NCBI GenBank assembly: GCA_050084985.1
Contig: JBITNC010000001.1
Location: forward strand, 14,136,001 to 14,200,000
Source: Nageia nagi
Taxonomy: Eukaryota; Pinophyta
DNA length: 64,000 nucleotides
Reading direction: 5' to 3'
Shown here piece after piece: positions 10,185 through 20,929 of this stretch (the first letter of the stretch is position 1; each line of letters starts with the position of its first letter). Made by a program: the position numbers and the translations under genes. Under the pieces are notes generated by a model, which was not told the DNA's origin, searched no databases, and was given only the letters and a program-made list of their open reading frames with translations.

Positions 10185-12030
10185 ATGGTTCAAACTAGAA
10201 GTATGATTGCTAAGAAAATGCGAGAAAACCCATTTGAAATACAGGAAATAGATTCAGATAATATGGATTTGATAGAGTATCCGGTTAGGAGGCCACCTCC
10301 TTTAGATGAATCAGATTCACGGGTAGTTCGTTATGGAAGTAAAGATTTGGATTGGGGTTATGATCAATCTAGGTTGCAAAGACAAAGTATAGAAGATATT
10401 ACTACTAAGACTAGAATACAAGAGTTAGATGAAGAGTAAATTGAAATTCATCATCGCCTAGCTAGTCATAGGAATATTCCTAGAACGTCTTCTATTTATC
10501 GGGAGATGTTGAAAAATGAAATCATAGATGTGATAAATTAGAAATAGATGAGGATAGATCTCAGGCCGAGACCATAGTGGTACCAAAGACTGAGCCTTAT
10601 AAAGTTAAATATGATAGAGTCATTCATCTATTATCAGATGGTCGAAAGGTTAGATCTTTAATCCAAAAAGAGGGAACTTCTTTTTCTCATAGATCTCTCG
10701 AATTAAGAAAAAATAAAATATCAATACCTATGAGTAATTTATCTCAAAGAGCTCCTTCAATAAAGCAAATGGAAAAATTTACTCTTCAAAGGGAGGATTA
10801 CATAGAAGGTCATCTAAGTACAAAATAGAAGAGATACCTTCTTATGAAGAACTAGAAGAATGATGATTACATAAAACAAAAGTCGATCAAAGATTCACGG
10901 AAACACATGCTGATGATATTAAGAAGGCCACGGAGATGCAACATCTTTTAAAGGAAGTTGACGAATTCATTAAGATTCAAGAACAAGAAGATAGAATAAA
11001 AGAAATGGAAGACAAACTTTTTAGAGATAAAAGGAAATTCATAGAACAAGAACAAGCCAACAAAGAAAGAAATGAATTCCTAGAACAAGAAAAGAAAACA
11101 ATTCATAAAGAACATGAGATTCAACTTCGCTTACAGGAATTACAACTTAAAGAATTAGAGAATGAAAAAATAAAAAGGGAACAATATCTACGTATGGAGA
11201 AAGAAAAACAAAGACAGTGGGATGAATATCAAAAAATAAAGAATTTGAAATCGAAAACTCTTGAAGGAAGTCAAATACAAAGATATCAAGATCCTTACTT
11301 AGATAAATAGGAAGCGATAGATAGGGAGATAGCCATTTTACTACAAAAGGAGATGGATAAGGAATTAGAATTGCAAAAATTATATGATAAACAAAAGCAA
11401 GATTCTATTAGAAGTTGGGTGGTACAAACTCAAAATCAAATGAGACAACCTAATTACAAAGTAAATCAAAGAAAATGTTGAACCTAAGCCTAAAAGAAAT
11501 TTTACTCCATTATCAGAACCATTATCCGAAATACTTAAAAAACTATGTGATAATGGTATGATTAGATTACCTGATATAAAACCTAAAAATCCTAATGTTA
11601 AGGGAAGTAAATGGTATAAAGAAAATGAATTTTATGTTTATCATAGACAAAAAGGACATAATACAAATAGATTTCGAACTTTACAACATAAAATTCAAGA
11701 CTTGATAGATAGTCAGAAGATAGATGTGGATAATCCTGGTGTGCCTTCGAATCAAAATTTAGGGATATATCAAAACCCGTTACCTTCACATCAGGCTAAC
11801 AATGTAGCAACCATCCCAAACCAAATGAACTGTACATGGAATAATAAGGATACACCATTTATAGGGACTATAGATGATTCAATACATATGATTGGTATAG
11901 CTACAAGAATGCAACAATATCAGAATAAATAGGATGATCCATGAAAAAATCAATCGATATCAAACCCAATTAATGTACAACCTATACCTCCTCCACAACA
12001 ACCTAGAGTTTTGGTAAAAGGTGTTCTTCA
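10185..12030 (+). pseudogene. Tat-2 gag (broken, capsid region deleted)
   Basis: The start MVQTRSMIAKKM matches the Tat-3 gag start. The protein then has an acidic N-terminal part, a long Glu/Lys/Gln-rich coiled coil (about 10936-11310, heptad-like runs such as EIQLRLQELQLKELENEK), and a nucleocapsid-like motif at about 11627-11680. That motif reads YVYHRQKGHNTNRF, where Tat-3 has CAYHRQKGHNTNRC, so both zinc-binding Cys are lost. About 0.8 kb of the Tat-3 gag, including the capsid segment, is missing at a junction near 11460. Stops occur at about 10438, 10827, 10862 and 11310. Confidence 0.82.
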
Positions 12031-12037
12031 ACGATAA

Positions 12038-12658
12038 TTAAAAATGTCTCCAGTTAAGATAAATTTATTGGAATTATTATAATAGTTTGAGAGTTATAAG
12101 GAGGCTATGAATCAAATTCTACAAGAAATTCAAGTGGATATTAGTAACCTCAATAATTTCACTTCAATATTTGAAAGTTTAAAGATATCTCAACAACCTA
12201 GCATCACCTTTTACGAACAAGAGAAATTAAATAATGATGGACCAGGCAAACTTGATCCACCTTTACATATAATAGGTAAAGTAGATGGGAAATTATTTAA
12301 AAGAATTCTGATAGATGAAGGTTTGGCTATAAATATAATTTCAGATGCTGCATACAAAAATTTGAATTTATCATATTCACTTATCTTAGCTCCTTCTTTA
12401 CAAATTAGGGCATTTAATGATGCAGTGTGTTCAACTTTGGGATCAATAGTGCTGCCGATTATAGTAGGGGCTAAAACTGTTCAAACTTTATTACATATAA
12501 TTGAAGGAAATATTATACAATACAATGTTCTTTTAGGATGTCCATGTATTAGAGAAATGCAATGTGTTCCATCAACCTATCATGGATGTCTAAAATACAT
12601 CTACAAAGATAAAGTTCATTATGTGTTTAAAGATCTAGATCCTTACTCACATTGTAAT
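12038..12658 (+). pseudogene. Tat-2 aspartic protease (nearly open)
   Basis: The frame 12107-12658 is open across the whole domain. The active-site loop (about 12305-12335) is ILIDEGLAINIIS; Tat-3 has LIDEGSTINIIS. The typical Tat loop is D-G-G-S-S, so DEG is a lineage variant. Later come LHIIEGNIIQYNVLLG and the closing G-x-P-x-I-R (CPCIREMQ). Two stops lie just upstream at about 12080. The frame then runs into the deletion junction at 12656-12658 and ends by reading into integrase DNA out of frame. Confidence 0.8.
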
Positions 12659-12815
12659 AGAACGACAGCTTAGAGATAAGTTTGCTCCGAATTGGTTAGG
12701 ACCATATATCATTAAGAAAAAATTTGATAGAGGAACTTATCTTCTATTAGACTTAGAAGGAAATGAAGAGCGTGAACCTATAAATATCATGCATCTTCGA
12801 CCCTTCCATACATAA
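12656..12815 (+). pseudogene. Tat-2 integrase C-terminal fragment
   Basis: Immediately after protease the sequence encodes RDKFAPNWLGPYIIKKKFD and then EPINIMHLRPFHT before a stop at 12813-12815. This is the extreme C-terminus of the Tat-3 integrase. Everything between (RT, both RNase H domains, most of integrase, roughly 4.3 kb in Tat-3) is gone. The junction shares AAT (12656-12658) with both parental sides, a 3-base microhomology. Confidence 0.85.
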
Positions 12816-12919
12816 AAAAAAAGTGTACATTAGTTTCCTTTCGTTTTATTTTATTGTTGAATTAATAAATAAATAAAAGTATTGATATTTGTTAAGTGTT
12901 AATGATTAAAATAGAAAGG

Positions 12920-13918
12920 ATGAATCTAGGAAAGGAATCTACTGAAGGTAGCATAATGCCACCACAAGTATGATTTCCACCACTAAGATATCCAGGTGAT
13001 TTAGCATTGACATACTTAAAACATGGATTTGATCTTAATCTCTTAAATTATTTACAATTGACTATTGATGAACAATATGAAAGAACATATCATATGTTTT
13101 GTGGTAGAAATAATGATTAGGAAGTCACTTTTTATGGATACGAAGTAAGCATTATTTTAGATCCACAAATCTATTTCACCCATATGGAAAGAATATCATA
13201 AGAAATAACAATTTTCTACCTACAATGGCCCTATGGAATACCAAGAATCATTATAAATTGCCAATTAACTGAGTATTCACTCCTTTTAGCTAGGCAGAAA
13301 CATGTTAAACAATTAACCAAAAGCCTAGAATGGATGGATGAAATTTTACATTATTTACCTCATAAAAGGGTGATTTATGATTTTTCAAATACTTTTGTGG
13401 CTTTTCCTCCTAGAACATCACAATAATACTATAGGCAAATTCACAGATTTTCTCGCATGCAAATGCAACACATAATTTAGAAACAAAAGTTGGAAGAAAG
13501 GCAAGCTTATCATATTGCCAAACTTACAACGATGAATCAAATAAGGGTTAGAAACGAGATCATCAAAAAATTGTCAAAAGAACATAAAGTGTGGAATAAT
13601 GGAAGCTATCTTCTGGGTTTCAAAAGTAGGTATGACAAAGATATCTTTATGAAAGTTATTTGTAACATCCCTACTCTTTTGTATTCAAATATCTTTTCCA
13701 TGCCTCTTGAAATACAACAAAAAATGGCCTTGACATTCTATGATGCATGCAAATCTTACGGTTGGGATGTCAAAATAAATGGATATCAAGTTATTGTTTG
13801 TATCAATGCATTTGAGTTATGGTGTTCTCCTAGCTCAGAATATAATTTAATGATATATTTATGTCTTCTATGGCCTATAGAAAAACCCAAAATAATTGTT
13901 GATTTATTCATCACCTAA
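12920..13918 (+). pseudogene. ORF2 of Tat-2: unrecognised sense ORF with a duplicated module (stops only)
   Basis: From ATG at 12920 one frame runs to the stop at 13916-13918 with no frameshift, broken only by five stop codons, giving about 332 codons. I do not recognise the family. Two segments of about 65 residues resemble each other: module 1 (about 13057-13260) and module 2 (about 13706-13905). Shared positions include an I-x-x-Q helix start, Y near +8, x-V-x-x-x-GY-x-V, and a closing L-x-WP-x-x-x-P-(R/K)-IIV. In module 1 the Trp seen in module 2 (YGWDVKINGY) is replaced by TAG. No signal peptide or membrane segment is evident. Tat-3 and Tat-4 have homologues in the same place after integrase. 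Confidence 0.75.
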
Positions 13919-15914
13919 CTTTAAAATATCAAGAATGAATCATTTCTATCACTCAAACCATAACATCGAACACTTAGATTATTGTATTCCAGAAATCTAT
14001 CATAATCAAGTGGTATTGGATTTTAGTTTTTTGTTTAGTTCTACACATTGTTCATTCAATCTTGATGCATTCCAAACTCGATTTGAACGCGTTAAGAATA
14101 GATTCCCTAGAAAAAATTACAAAATCCTAAAAAATTAAAAAATTATAAAACCTTAAAAAATTAAAAACTATAAAACACATAAAAATTATAAAATTATAAA
14201 ATCTACCTAGATGGAAACATCTAGAGGTTACTTGGCAATTGGGTGCCCTACCCTCGTATGATGTGAATATATGTTGCATGTCATTGTGAAAGTGATTATC
14301 CAGTAAATGTGTAAATATGTGAAAAGGTCATTTTAGAATAATCTCCTTGTTATCATTACATTCACCTTGTCTTTTCTTTTATAAAGAAATGATATACCAT
14401 AGATGATAGAAAAACATAAAGTTTATGTTTAAGAGAAAATCCACAAACTCCAAGCACTTACAACATTAAGAAATTCTAAGAGAATTTGAATGAAATCATT
14501 CTAAGAGACATTAAGAATGAAAGTTATGCGTCTATCCTATTATTTGCTTCATCCCGAACCTAAGAATCATTTGAAAAAAAAAAGAGAAAAAAAAAGAGAT
14601 GACAAAAAAAAAATTGCTATATTATATGAATGATTCTTGGGTGATTACAATATCCTTTACTGAGGTTATGGACACCTGACTGGCAGTAGAGCAAGATTGT
14701 AGCAGGATCGAGGCATTAATCCTTATTGAGGCTATGGATGCCTATCTGGCAATGAGGCATACCTTACGAGTGGTGATATGTCCATTTTGGTTAGAGACCT
14801 TCTTCCCTATGGACCTCTATATGTTTCATACGGATAGACTAGCTTATTAATGTCTCTAGGATATTTCATCTCAAATGATCTAAGAAGGGAAATGAATCTC
14901 ACTACACACACACTAGAGTTTGTAGATTTTTCATCAACATATAACAATATTGTTTGATATCATCTTAGGTTGTTAAATCTTGAGATACAGAAAGATGAGG
15001 TAGATGTTATCATAACTTGGTTACTATTCCAAAATCACTTGATCTTTTGTCATAGTTTGTAATATATTTGTGTTTAGAATCATTTGTATCATTTTGTTAA
15101 ACCCATACCTTTTGAAATTATCTATTAGCCTTGAATATTATTAAAATTACTTTTCTTTGGAAAAGATAGGAATGATTCTTTATTGTTCCCCTAACCAAGA
15201 TAAAGTTAATGTTCATTTACATCCATAAGTCATTACTGTGTCATGTCAAGCTATTTTTACTATTATCTATTACCCTTAAACATTATTAAAATTGCTTTTC
15301 TTTGGAAAGGATAGGAATGATTCTTTATTATTCCCCTGACCAAGATAAAGTTAATGTTCATTTACATCCATAAGTCAATAGTTAGTCATGTCAAAGAAGT
15401 TTGTATTGTAAAATTGCCAAGTACAGAAGATGATGCATCTGATTCGCAAAAATATAATAAAAATATGTCCTTAAATAACTTAACCTATTAAAATTATGAA
15501 TTGGATTTATTGATTATAGCAACTATAATAGTACTTATTGTTAACTTAATTTTGAGATTAATAATATCATCAATACCAATTTGTTGAGATATGTTACATA
15601 TTTCATCATCATACATTCTACAATTATATATTTCATCATACATTTCAAAAATTACGTCTGTCATTAACATCTATTCATAATCAAGTAATTAAAAGACAAT
15701 CATGATCTATATAACAACACATCATACCTATTTTATCATAAATCTATATATAGAATAAAGATCATGCATCAGAATCATACAAGTATCATAAATATTAAAG
15801 ATCTATCTATCTATATATACATCATCATAGTCCATCAAAAGGTCATCATAATATCATGAGTCATACAATAACATACAAGGGTCCAATAACCTTATAAGCA
15901 TATAAAATAACATC
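13919..15914. other. Conserved non-coding block between ORF2 and the antisense ORF (Tat-2)
   Basis: About 2 kb without a usable frame, lying between the converging 3' ends of ORF2 (+) and the plant-mobile-domain ORF (-). Large parts align well with Tat-3 30896-32946, for example the stretches around 14810-14900 and 15170-15420. Poly-A runs at 14140-14210 and 14570-14615 could provide 3' end signals. No known element or RNA is recognised. Confidence 0.65.
15117..15392 (+). repeat. 145-bp tandem duplication in Tat-2
   Basis: ATTATCTATTA begins at 15117 and 15262. Both copies continue through CTTTTCTTTGGAAA(A/G)GATA and TTCATTTACATCCATAAGTCA. Copies are about 93% alike by eye. Tat-3 has one copy of this segment, so the duplication arose after the two elements split. 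Confidence 0.85.
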
Positions 15915-18289
15915 ATGAGAAAGGGTATCCTCAAGGACTACCCCAACCACTACCTTGTCCACTAGGACTACTCGGTCGCCTCTGCCATCTACTGGTCTCT
16001 TCGGTACCCTGACCTGGAGCAATAGTGCCTATGGATCCTATAAGACTACCTAGATGCTGAGCTCTATGCAACTTGGATGAACCAATAGCACCTAAAGGAG
16101 ATGCCCAGGGTGTAGCACTCCTGCTAGATAGACTTCGTGATCTCTAAGTCCTGCTTGGGGATCCAACGGTGCCCTATGCATTGTTGCCTACCTTTATACA
16201 CTGAAATATCTATAGGTATATAACTATTTGGAGGTATAGGATATTGAGCCCCAAAGTAAAACTTGGAACACCTATCAGCCATGACTATACTATATTGCTA
16301 TAAAAATCCCACTACTGATAAATGCCATGATAGATAACTGAAGGACCACCTCTGGAAGTAGAGGTTACTCCCAACTGATGAGCCTAAGCTCCCTATAAAG
16401 AGGAATGAGCCTCATCCCTCTCATGTCTATACCTATCTTGCTTAGCCTTGTATCTATACATACGTGAGTGGGCCTATGCTAGTTGGTGTCTTAGCTCATA
16501 AATGTCTCCTAGCAAAGTGTCAATGCTAGGAACCTATGTAGCAGGAGCCTCCTTAACTCCGTGCGTAACCTCTAGGGTAGCTCCCTCCTCACCTACACCT
16601 GTGGCCTCCTCCTTAGGATCTAACTCCTTAGGAGCATCCACCATAACCTCCTTGCCAGTAGCCTCCTCTCTCACAACCTCTGCTCCTGTAGGCTCCTTGC
16701 CTACCTCTCTCCCTCTTGCTACTGCACCTAACTCCACATCAACATCGATGCACCTATGAACATATCGACCCTCTAATCCACCCTCTAGAACATCATCTCC
16801 CTCATCCCACTAGGTCCTAAAGGCCTCAGACACCCCTACATCATCCTCCCTGGTATCATCCTCTAATAATAACTCCTCTTGAGTAGGATCCAGCTCTGTG
16901 TAAACTAATGGCTGTACACCCTTTGTTGAAAAAGTGCCCTCATGTTGATATGGCACTGCTAGGGTAGGTATATCTTGAACTAAACCAAATTGATAGTGCA
17001 CTTGCTCAAAATGAAAATACTCCAAAAAATTGGCTCGATGACCGCTCAAAACACATGGCTACTGAATACTAGTAAGCTCAACTGCGAGCTCTCGCTAGAT
17101 AGGATATAAGCGATAAGGTCTGAATCTCACCTGATCTGGAATCAAGTGACTAAGCATGTGGTGGTAATAGCTCACATCTCGATGAATTCCATCCAATGGA
17201 TGAATATAAAAATCCTCGCACCATCAGACTATGCCCACCTCATAATCTAAGTGACTACCAAACCTTGGCATCGATAACCTTGGAGGATGAGCTACAGCTA
17301 TATGCTCATAGGCCCATGCTTGCAATGTGATAGTAACTGATAAAGAGGCCCTATGCCCTTGTGAATAAAAGAATAGCTCTCTATAAATCTGAGCTAATAA
17401 TGTGGGTGCCCAAGCATATACCATGCCATACTACATCATATCCATAATAATAGGTAATAACGACCATGGAAATCTCCCACTGCCAGTATCGGGGAGAGCA
17501 TAACACTGTATCAAACCCATCAAATACAAAAAATAGATTATCCCCTACTGATCCTCCAGCCAATACTGGTAATATCAGATACCACCTAAAATAATATCTA
17601 AAACAATAGTATCAACCCAAGTGGCCCCATACAAATAAGAAATAGTGGGTAAAGTCCCGTCCTATCCATCACAGGCAAAATTCGCTATCCATGAATGGGG
17701 AGTCTATATAATCTATGTATGTCCTTTACTATAATAGTCATCTCCCTTATCAGAAGATGAAAAGTATAGGTCACTGCATCCCATCTATCTAACAATTTAG
17801 CCAATAAAGGGTACTCCTAATGAATGTGGCCCATGTGTGGACCCACTCCAAAACTGATGGATCTGAAAAAGGTATGATCGGTTGGACCTAGAAGACCTTC
17901 TCAAAGATGTCTCGAACCTGTATCATGTTAAAAGGGTTCAGCTCAACAACAAAAAAATATTGAAATGCCAACATTTCAAATAGGTCAGGCTCAGTCACTG
18001 GCATTCACACTCCAAACATCGATGACTCTATCACCCATTCGGCTTAGGTCGGTGATCGAGGCCAGATTATGAAAAATTTCACAAAAGATAAAAACAAAAG
18101 TAGGATTTACAAAATTCATCAGTTAAAAACAACCAAAATCATTTTTAAATGTCATTCATGGTTTCAATTTTGGGATTAAATAGTTAAATTACACATTATA
18201 AACAAGAAATAGAAAAGAAAGTGATTTCAAAACCCTACCTCTTCTCGGATAGGTCGAGAACATCCAGTAGAGCGTCTACATGGAGGCAT
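15915..18289 (-). pseudogene. Antisense plant-mobile-domain ORF of Tat-2 (broken)
   Basis: Read on the minus strand. Exon 1 would be 18289-18239 (51 nt, ATG start, ending GAG|GT), an intron 18238-17918, and exon 2 from 17917. Exon 2 includes FGVGPHMGHIH, LLDRWDAVTYTFHL and MTIIVKDIHRLYRLPI, which match the plant mobile domain pattern W-x-x-x-T-x-x-F-H-L...T-I-x-x-x-D...L-x-L-P. ITLQAWAYEHIAVAHPPRL follows at about 17280-17335. The C-terminal part is acidic and Ser/Pro-rich. Stops break the frame at many points. The whole ORF aligns with Tat-3 28376-30895. Host proteins with this domain act in gene silencing; a role here is unknown. Confidence 0.75.
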
Positions 18290-18940
18290 GGTGAATATAG
18301 CAAATATCAATGGCTAGAAATCAATGAGATTGCAAGGGAAACTCATGCTGGATGATAATGAAAGTGACAGCTAGAAAGTAGTGAATAAGAAAAAAATCAA
18401 AATTTCTTCTTTTTTAAACATCCAGTGACTTGGAGATGGATGTTGGTGACTGTATCTAAATGTCAGTGACTCTAAGATGAACATTGGTGACTACCACTAA
18501 ACACCAGTGATTGGATGTAAAATGTTGCATTTATAAATAGCCATGAGAACATTAAAATTTTCTCAAAATAACCTCGAATTGGTCAAGAAAATCAAAATAT
18601 GATAAGATGTGATGTATCATTGTTACAGGAGATCATCTTGAAACCCCGTTGTCAAGACAAAGGACAACACCATCAAACTTATATACTAAAGAGGACTTAT
18701 ACGGTACATGTGTGCTTAGACATGCAGAATGACATAACAGAAATGTCATGCAACTGTCACATAAGCTCAACACATACCAAAAATAGTCACTTCTGAAGTA
18801 TATTCAAATTTGTTTTCAAAACTACATCAAATGTAAAATGAAAACACATTTTATCAAAATTTTGATTCATTTAAGAAATTGATTCAAACACTTAGCTTAT
18901 GTTTTTGAAATTACCAACCGCATTTTTCGGTTGATAATTC
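18290..18940 (+). other. Tat-2 3' UTR
   Basis: Non-coding stretch between the start of the antisense ORF and the polypurine tract. It must hold the antisense ORF's promoter, if one exists. It contains the second signature-motif cluster. The small frame at 18599-18796 has no recognised homologue. Confidence 0.6.
18415..18530 (+). repeat. Tat-2 signature motif cluster, 3' side
   Basis: Five copies of the phrase seen at 8480-8650: CATCCAGTGACTTGG, GTTGGTGACTG, TGTCAGTGACTC, CATTGGTGACTAC and CACCAGTGATTGG, about 22 bases apart. Most have CA or TG where the 5' cluster often keeps CG. Confidence 0.75.
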
Positions 18941-18954
18941 AAAAAGGGGCAAAA
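18941..18954 (+). other. Tat-2 polypurine tract
   Basis: AAAAAGGGGCAAAA directly abuts the 3' LTR. It is the expected plus-strand primer site for reverse transcription. Confidence 0.88.
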
Positions 18955-19780
18955 TGTAGACACCTAAAAATGTCCCCTTCTTAACTAGTAAACATTAAAA
19001 TAATCATAACTCTTTGCAACATTATAAAATAGGTTTAAAAACCCTATTATTGGATAGATCCTATCGAATACATGCGAAATGGGTGGTCACATGACTCTTT
19101 TTAGGTAAAATTGGCTATTAGGTGATCAGTTAATATTGTCACAAAGTTAAAAACCTAGTCGCTAGTGACCCACGTCAGTCACCGATGTTTGTATGGTAAA
19201 CACCGGTGACTCTACAACAACCGAATAGAAACCAAAATGGCAAGGGAAAGTTGAAATGTTTCATTTCTCCAAGATGAGATGGATAGAGGGGGTTAGTTAT
19301 GACCTACGGTGGCTTTTCACTTCCTCTTTCCAGTCTTTGAATATCCCATCCAAAATCTATAAATACAAGTTAATACAAAGCAAATGGGAGAGAATCTTGA
19401 CCCATTTTTAAAGTAGGGTAATGCTACCAAAATCTTTTGAGCTCATATATTTTATTAGTTTATGCTAGTTTCATTTCAATTCATGTCATACATAGATGCT
19501 TTGATGTTATTATCTTTTGTATGTGTGTAGGATTTACAGGTTCATATCAAGGAAAGAAGCAAGCAAATCAAAAAACAATGGAGATCTAATACTCTTATTT
19601 TGGCAAATGGCATTTGTAAAAGTACCTTCTAAGGGCCAATTGTAGTCTTAATTGAAAATCAATATCATTTTGTAATTATAACATGTTTATCTATTTTACA
19701 TAATTTGAGGTTTAGTGAAAGTTTAAGAATAATTTGTGTTTCATGTTATTCTACATTCCAGCTTTATTTTCACTGCAACA
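18955..19780 (+). repeat. Tat-2 3' LTR
   Basis: Starts TGTAGACACC and ends TGCAACA, followed by target duplication ACTAT (19781-19785). TATA box at 19358-19365. See the 5' LTR for comparison. Confidence 0.95.
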
Positions 19781-19785
19781 ACTAT

Positions 19786-20070
19786 TATCCATATCATGTT
19801 TATATTGAAGATATCTTGTATATAAAACATTTCTTTTCTAAGCTATTTGTAGGTTCCTTGTTCTTTACCTTAGATTGCTCCTATGATGAGAGGTCCATCA
19901 TGTCATAACCAAGTTAGAGAGGAGGTATAATATAAGTGAGAAATTATGCCATCTAAGGCTACCACCATGAGAAAAATTTTCAAAGAGTACTCTTAATCTT
20001 AGTTTTTTTTCTTGAATATATTTTGAATTATACTTTGATTTTATTTGTTCCAAAAGCATCAAAATATATT
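19786..20070 (+). other. Tat-1 3' UTR, right part
   Basis: Continues the Tat-1 3' UTR after the Tat-2 insertion, up to the polypurine tract. No repeat or gene recognised. Confidence 0.5.
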
Positions 20071-20084
20071 AAAAGTGGGGCATC
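20071..20084 (+). other. Tat-1 polypurine tract
   Basis: AAAAGTGGGGCATC precedes TATTAACACCTAAAAA, which resembles the Tat-2 LTR start TGTAGACACCTAAAAA. The match in both tract and LTR start supports this reading. Confidence 0.65.
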
Positions 20085-20900
20085 TATTAACACCTAAAAA
20101 AGAATTTTGATTTAATCAAAATACCATTTTTAGTTATTTGAAATGTTTTATTTAATTTATTAAATAGATACCTTTATCAATATGTACTCTCATATATCTT
20201 TATGATTTATGGTAACAGGTTTTCTGACATCACAATAAACCTAAGGAGGAGCCTTAAAACTCTATCTATTACCTATAAAGGTGGAAGGGTGTACATGATC
20301 ATATATATGATGTGATATTGCATAATCTTGAATCCTTGATAGGTGGCAATTACTTGTGTCATTATTGACTCATGTTTCTTAACACCACCTATCAATTCTA
20401 TAAATTGTTATACTATCCTTGATAGGTGGCAATTACTTGTGTCATTATTTACCAATGTTTCTTAATGTCTCCTATCAATTCTAGAAATTATTATACTTTG
20501 ATTTTTGCATTTCTTCTAACATTTTACCCATCTATGATTAACACCACCTATCAATTCTATAAATTGTTATACTATCCTTGATAGGTGGCAATTACTTGTG
20601 TCATTATTTACAAATGTTTCTTAATGTCTCCTATCAATTCTAGAAATTATTATACTTTGATTTTTGCATTTATTCTAACATTTTACCTATTTATGAGTGA
20701 TATTATATGGATTAAAGGTTAGATGATGATATCAAGAAAAATGCAAGGTTGAACTGGAAAGGTAACTCATCATTCATCCCCTTTCATTTAGATATCAGCT
20801 TTAATCATCATCATAGGTAAAGTAAAGGTTTGTATCTTTCATTTTCTAATGTTGATATATTAAGGTAAAATAGATAATTTTCATCACTTGTATCATTGCT
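20085..20900 (+). repeat. Tat-1 3' LTR (right end approximate)
   Basis: Begins after the polypurine tract with TATTAACACC, probably a TG to TA change. The end is not defined because the matching 5' LTR is outside the window; it must lie before Tat-4 gag resumes (about 20930). It contains the 159-bp array. Confidence 0.5.
20382..20698 (+). repeat. 159-bp tandem duplication with inverted repeat
   Basis: ACACCACCTATCAATTCTAT starts at 20382 and 20541. Copies are nearly identical (a few changes, such as CCAATG against CAAATG). Each unit holds CCACCTATCAA and, about 23 bases on, its reverse complement TTGATAGGTGG, so each can form a hairpin. A further half unit (TTGATAGGTGGCAATTACTT) precedes the array at about 20337. 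Confidence 0.88.
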
Positions 20901-20929
20901 TTTTTGTAATTTCATGGTTAAATTAGTTA

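Larger units (their letters stand above)
7502..19780 (+). mobile_element. Tat-2: internally deleted Tat retrotransposon inside Tat-1
   Basis: Both LTRs, a primer site, a polypurine tract and a perfect 5-bp target duplication (ACTAT at 7497-7501 and 19781-19785) are present, so the ends are firm. Internal order: leader, gag, protease, a short integrase tail, ORF2, conserved non-coding DNA, an antisense plant-mobile-domain ORF, 3' UTR. The capsid part of gag and all of RT, RNase H and most of integrase are missing compared with Tat-3. It could only have moved with proteins supplied by another element, unless the deletions came after insertion. Confidence 0.95.
1..20900 (+). mobile_element. Tat-1: decayed Ty3/gypsy Tat-type retrotransposon, 5' part outside window
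   Basis: Coding remains in order on the plus strand are the gag end, protease, RT, RNase H, a second RNase H and integrase, ending at the stop at 6946-6948. A 3' UTR follows, split by Tat-2 (7502-19780), then a polypurine tract at 20071-20084 and the start of a 3' LTR at 20085. The second RNase H between RNase H and integrase is the mark of the Tat lineage. The 5' LTR, primer site and most of gag lie left of the window. The right end (about 20900) is an estimate, set only by where Tat-4 gag homology resumes. No target duplication can be checked. Confidence 0.72.

Noticed and set aside
14570-14615. Poly-A run as the tail of a LINE or SINE
   Set aside because: It falls inside sequence shared with Tat-3 and has no target duplication or upstream non-LTR domain.
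16502-16759. 85-codon Ser/Thr/Pro-rich plus-strand frame
   Set aside because: It is the opposite strand of the acidic C-terminal part of the Tat-2 plant-mobile-domain ORF, which explains its composition.
20382-20698. MITE or other inverted-repeat transposon
   Set aside because: The inverted repeats belong to each unit of a tandem duplication; no target duplication or terminal position fits.
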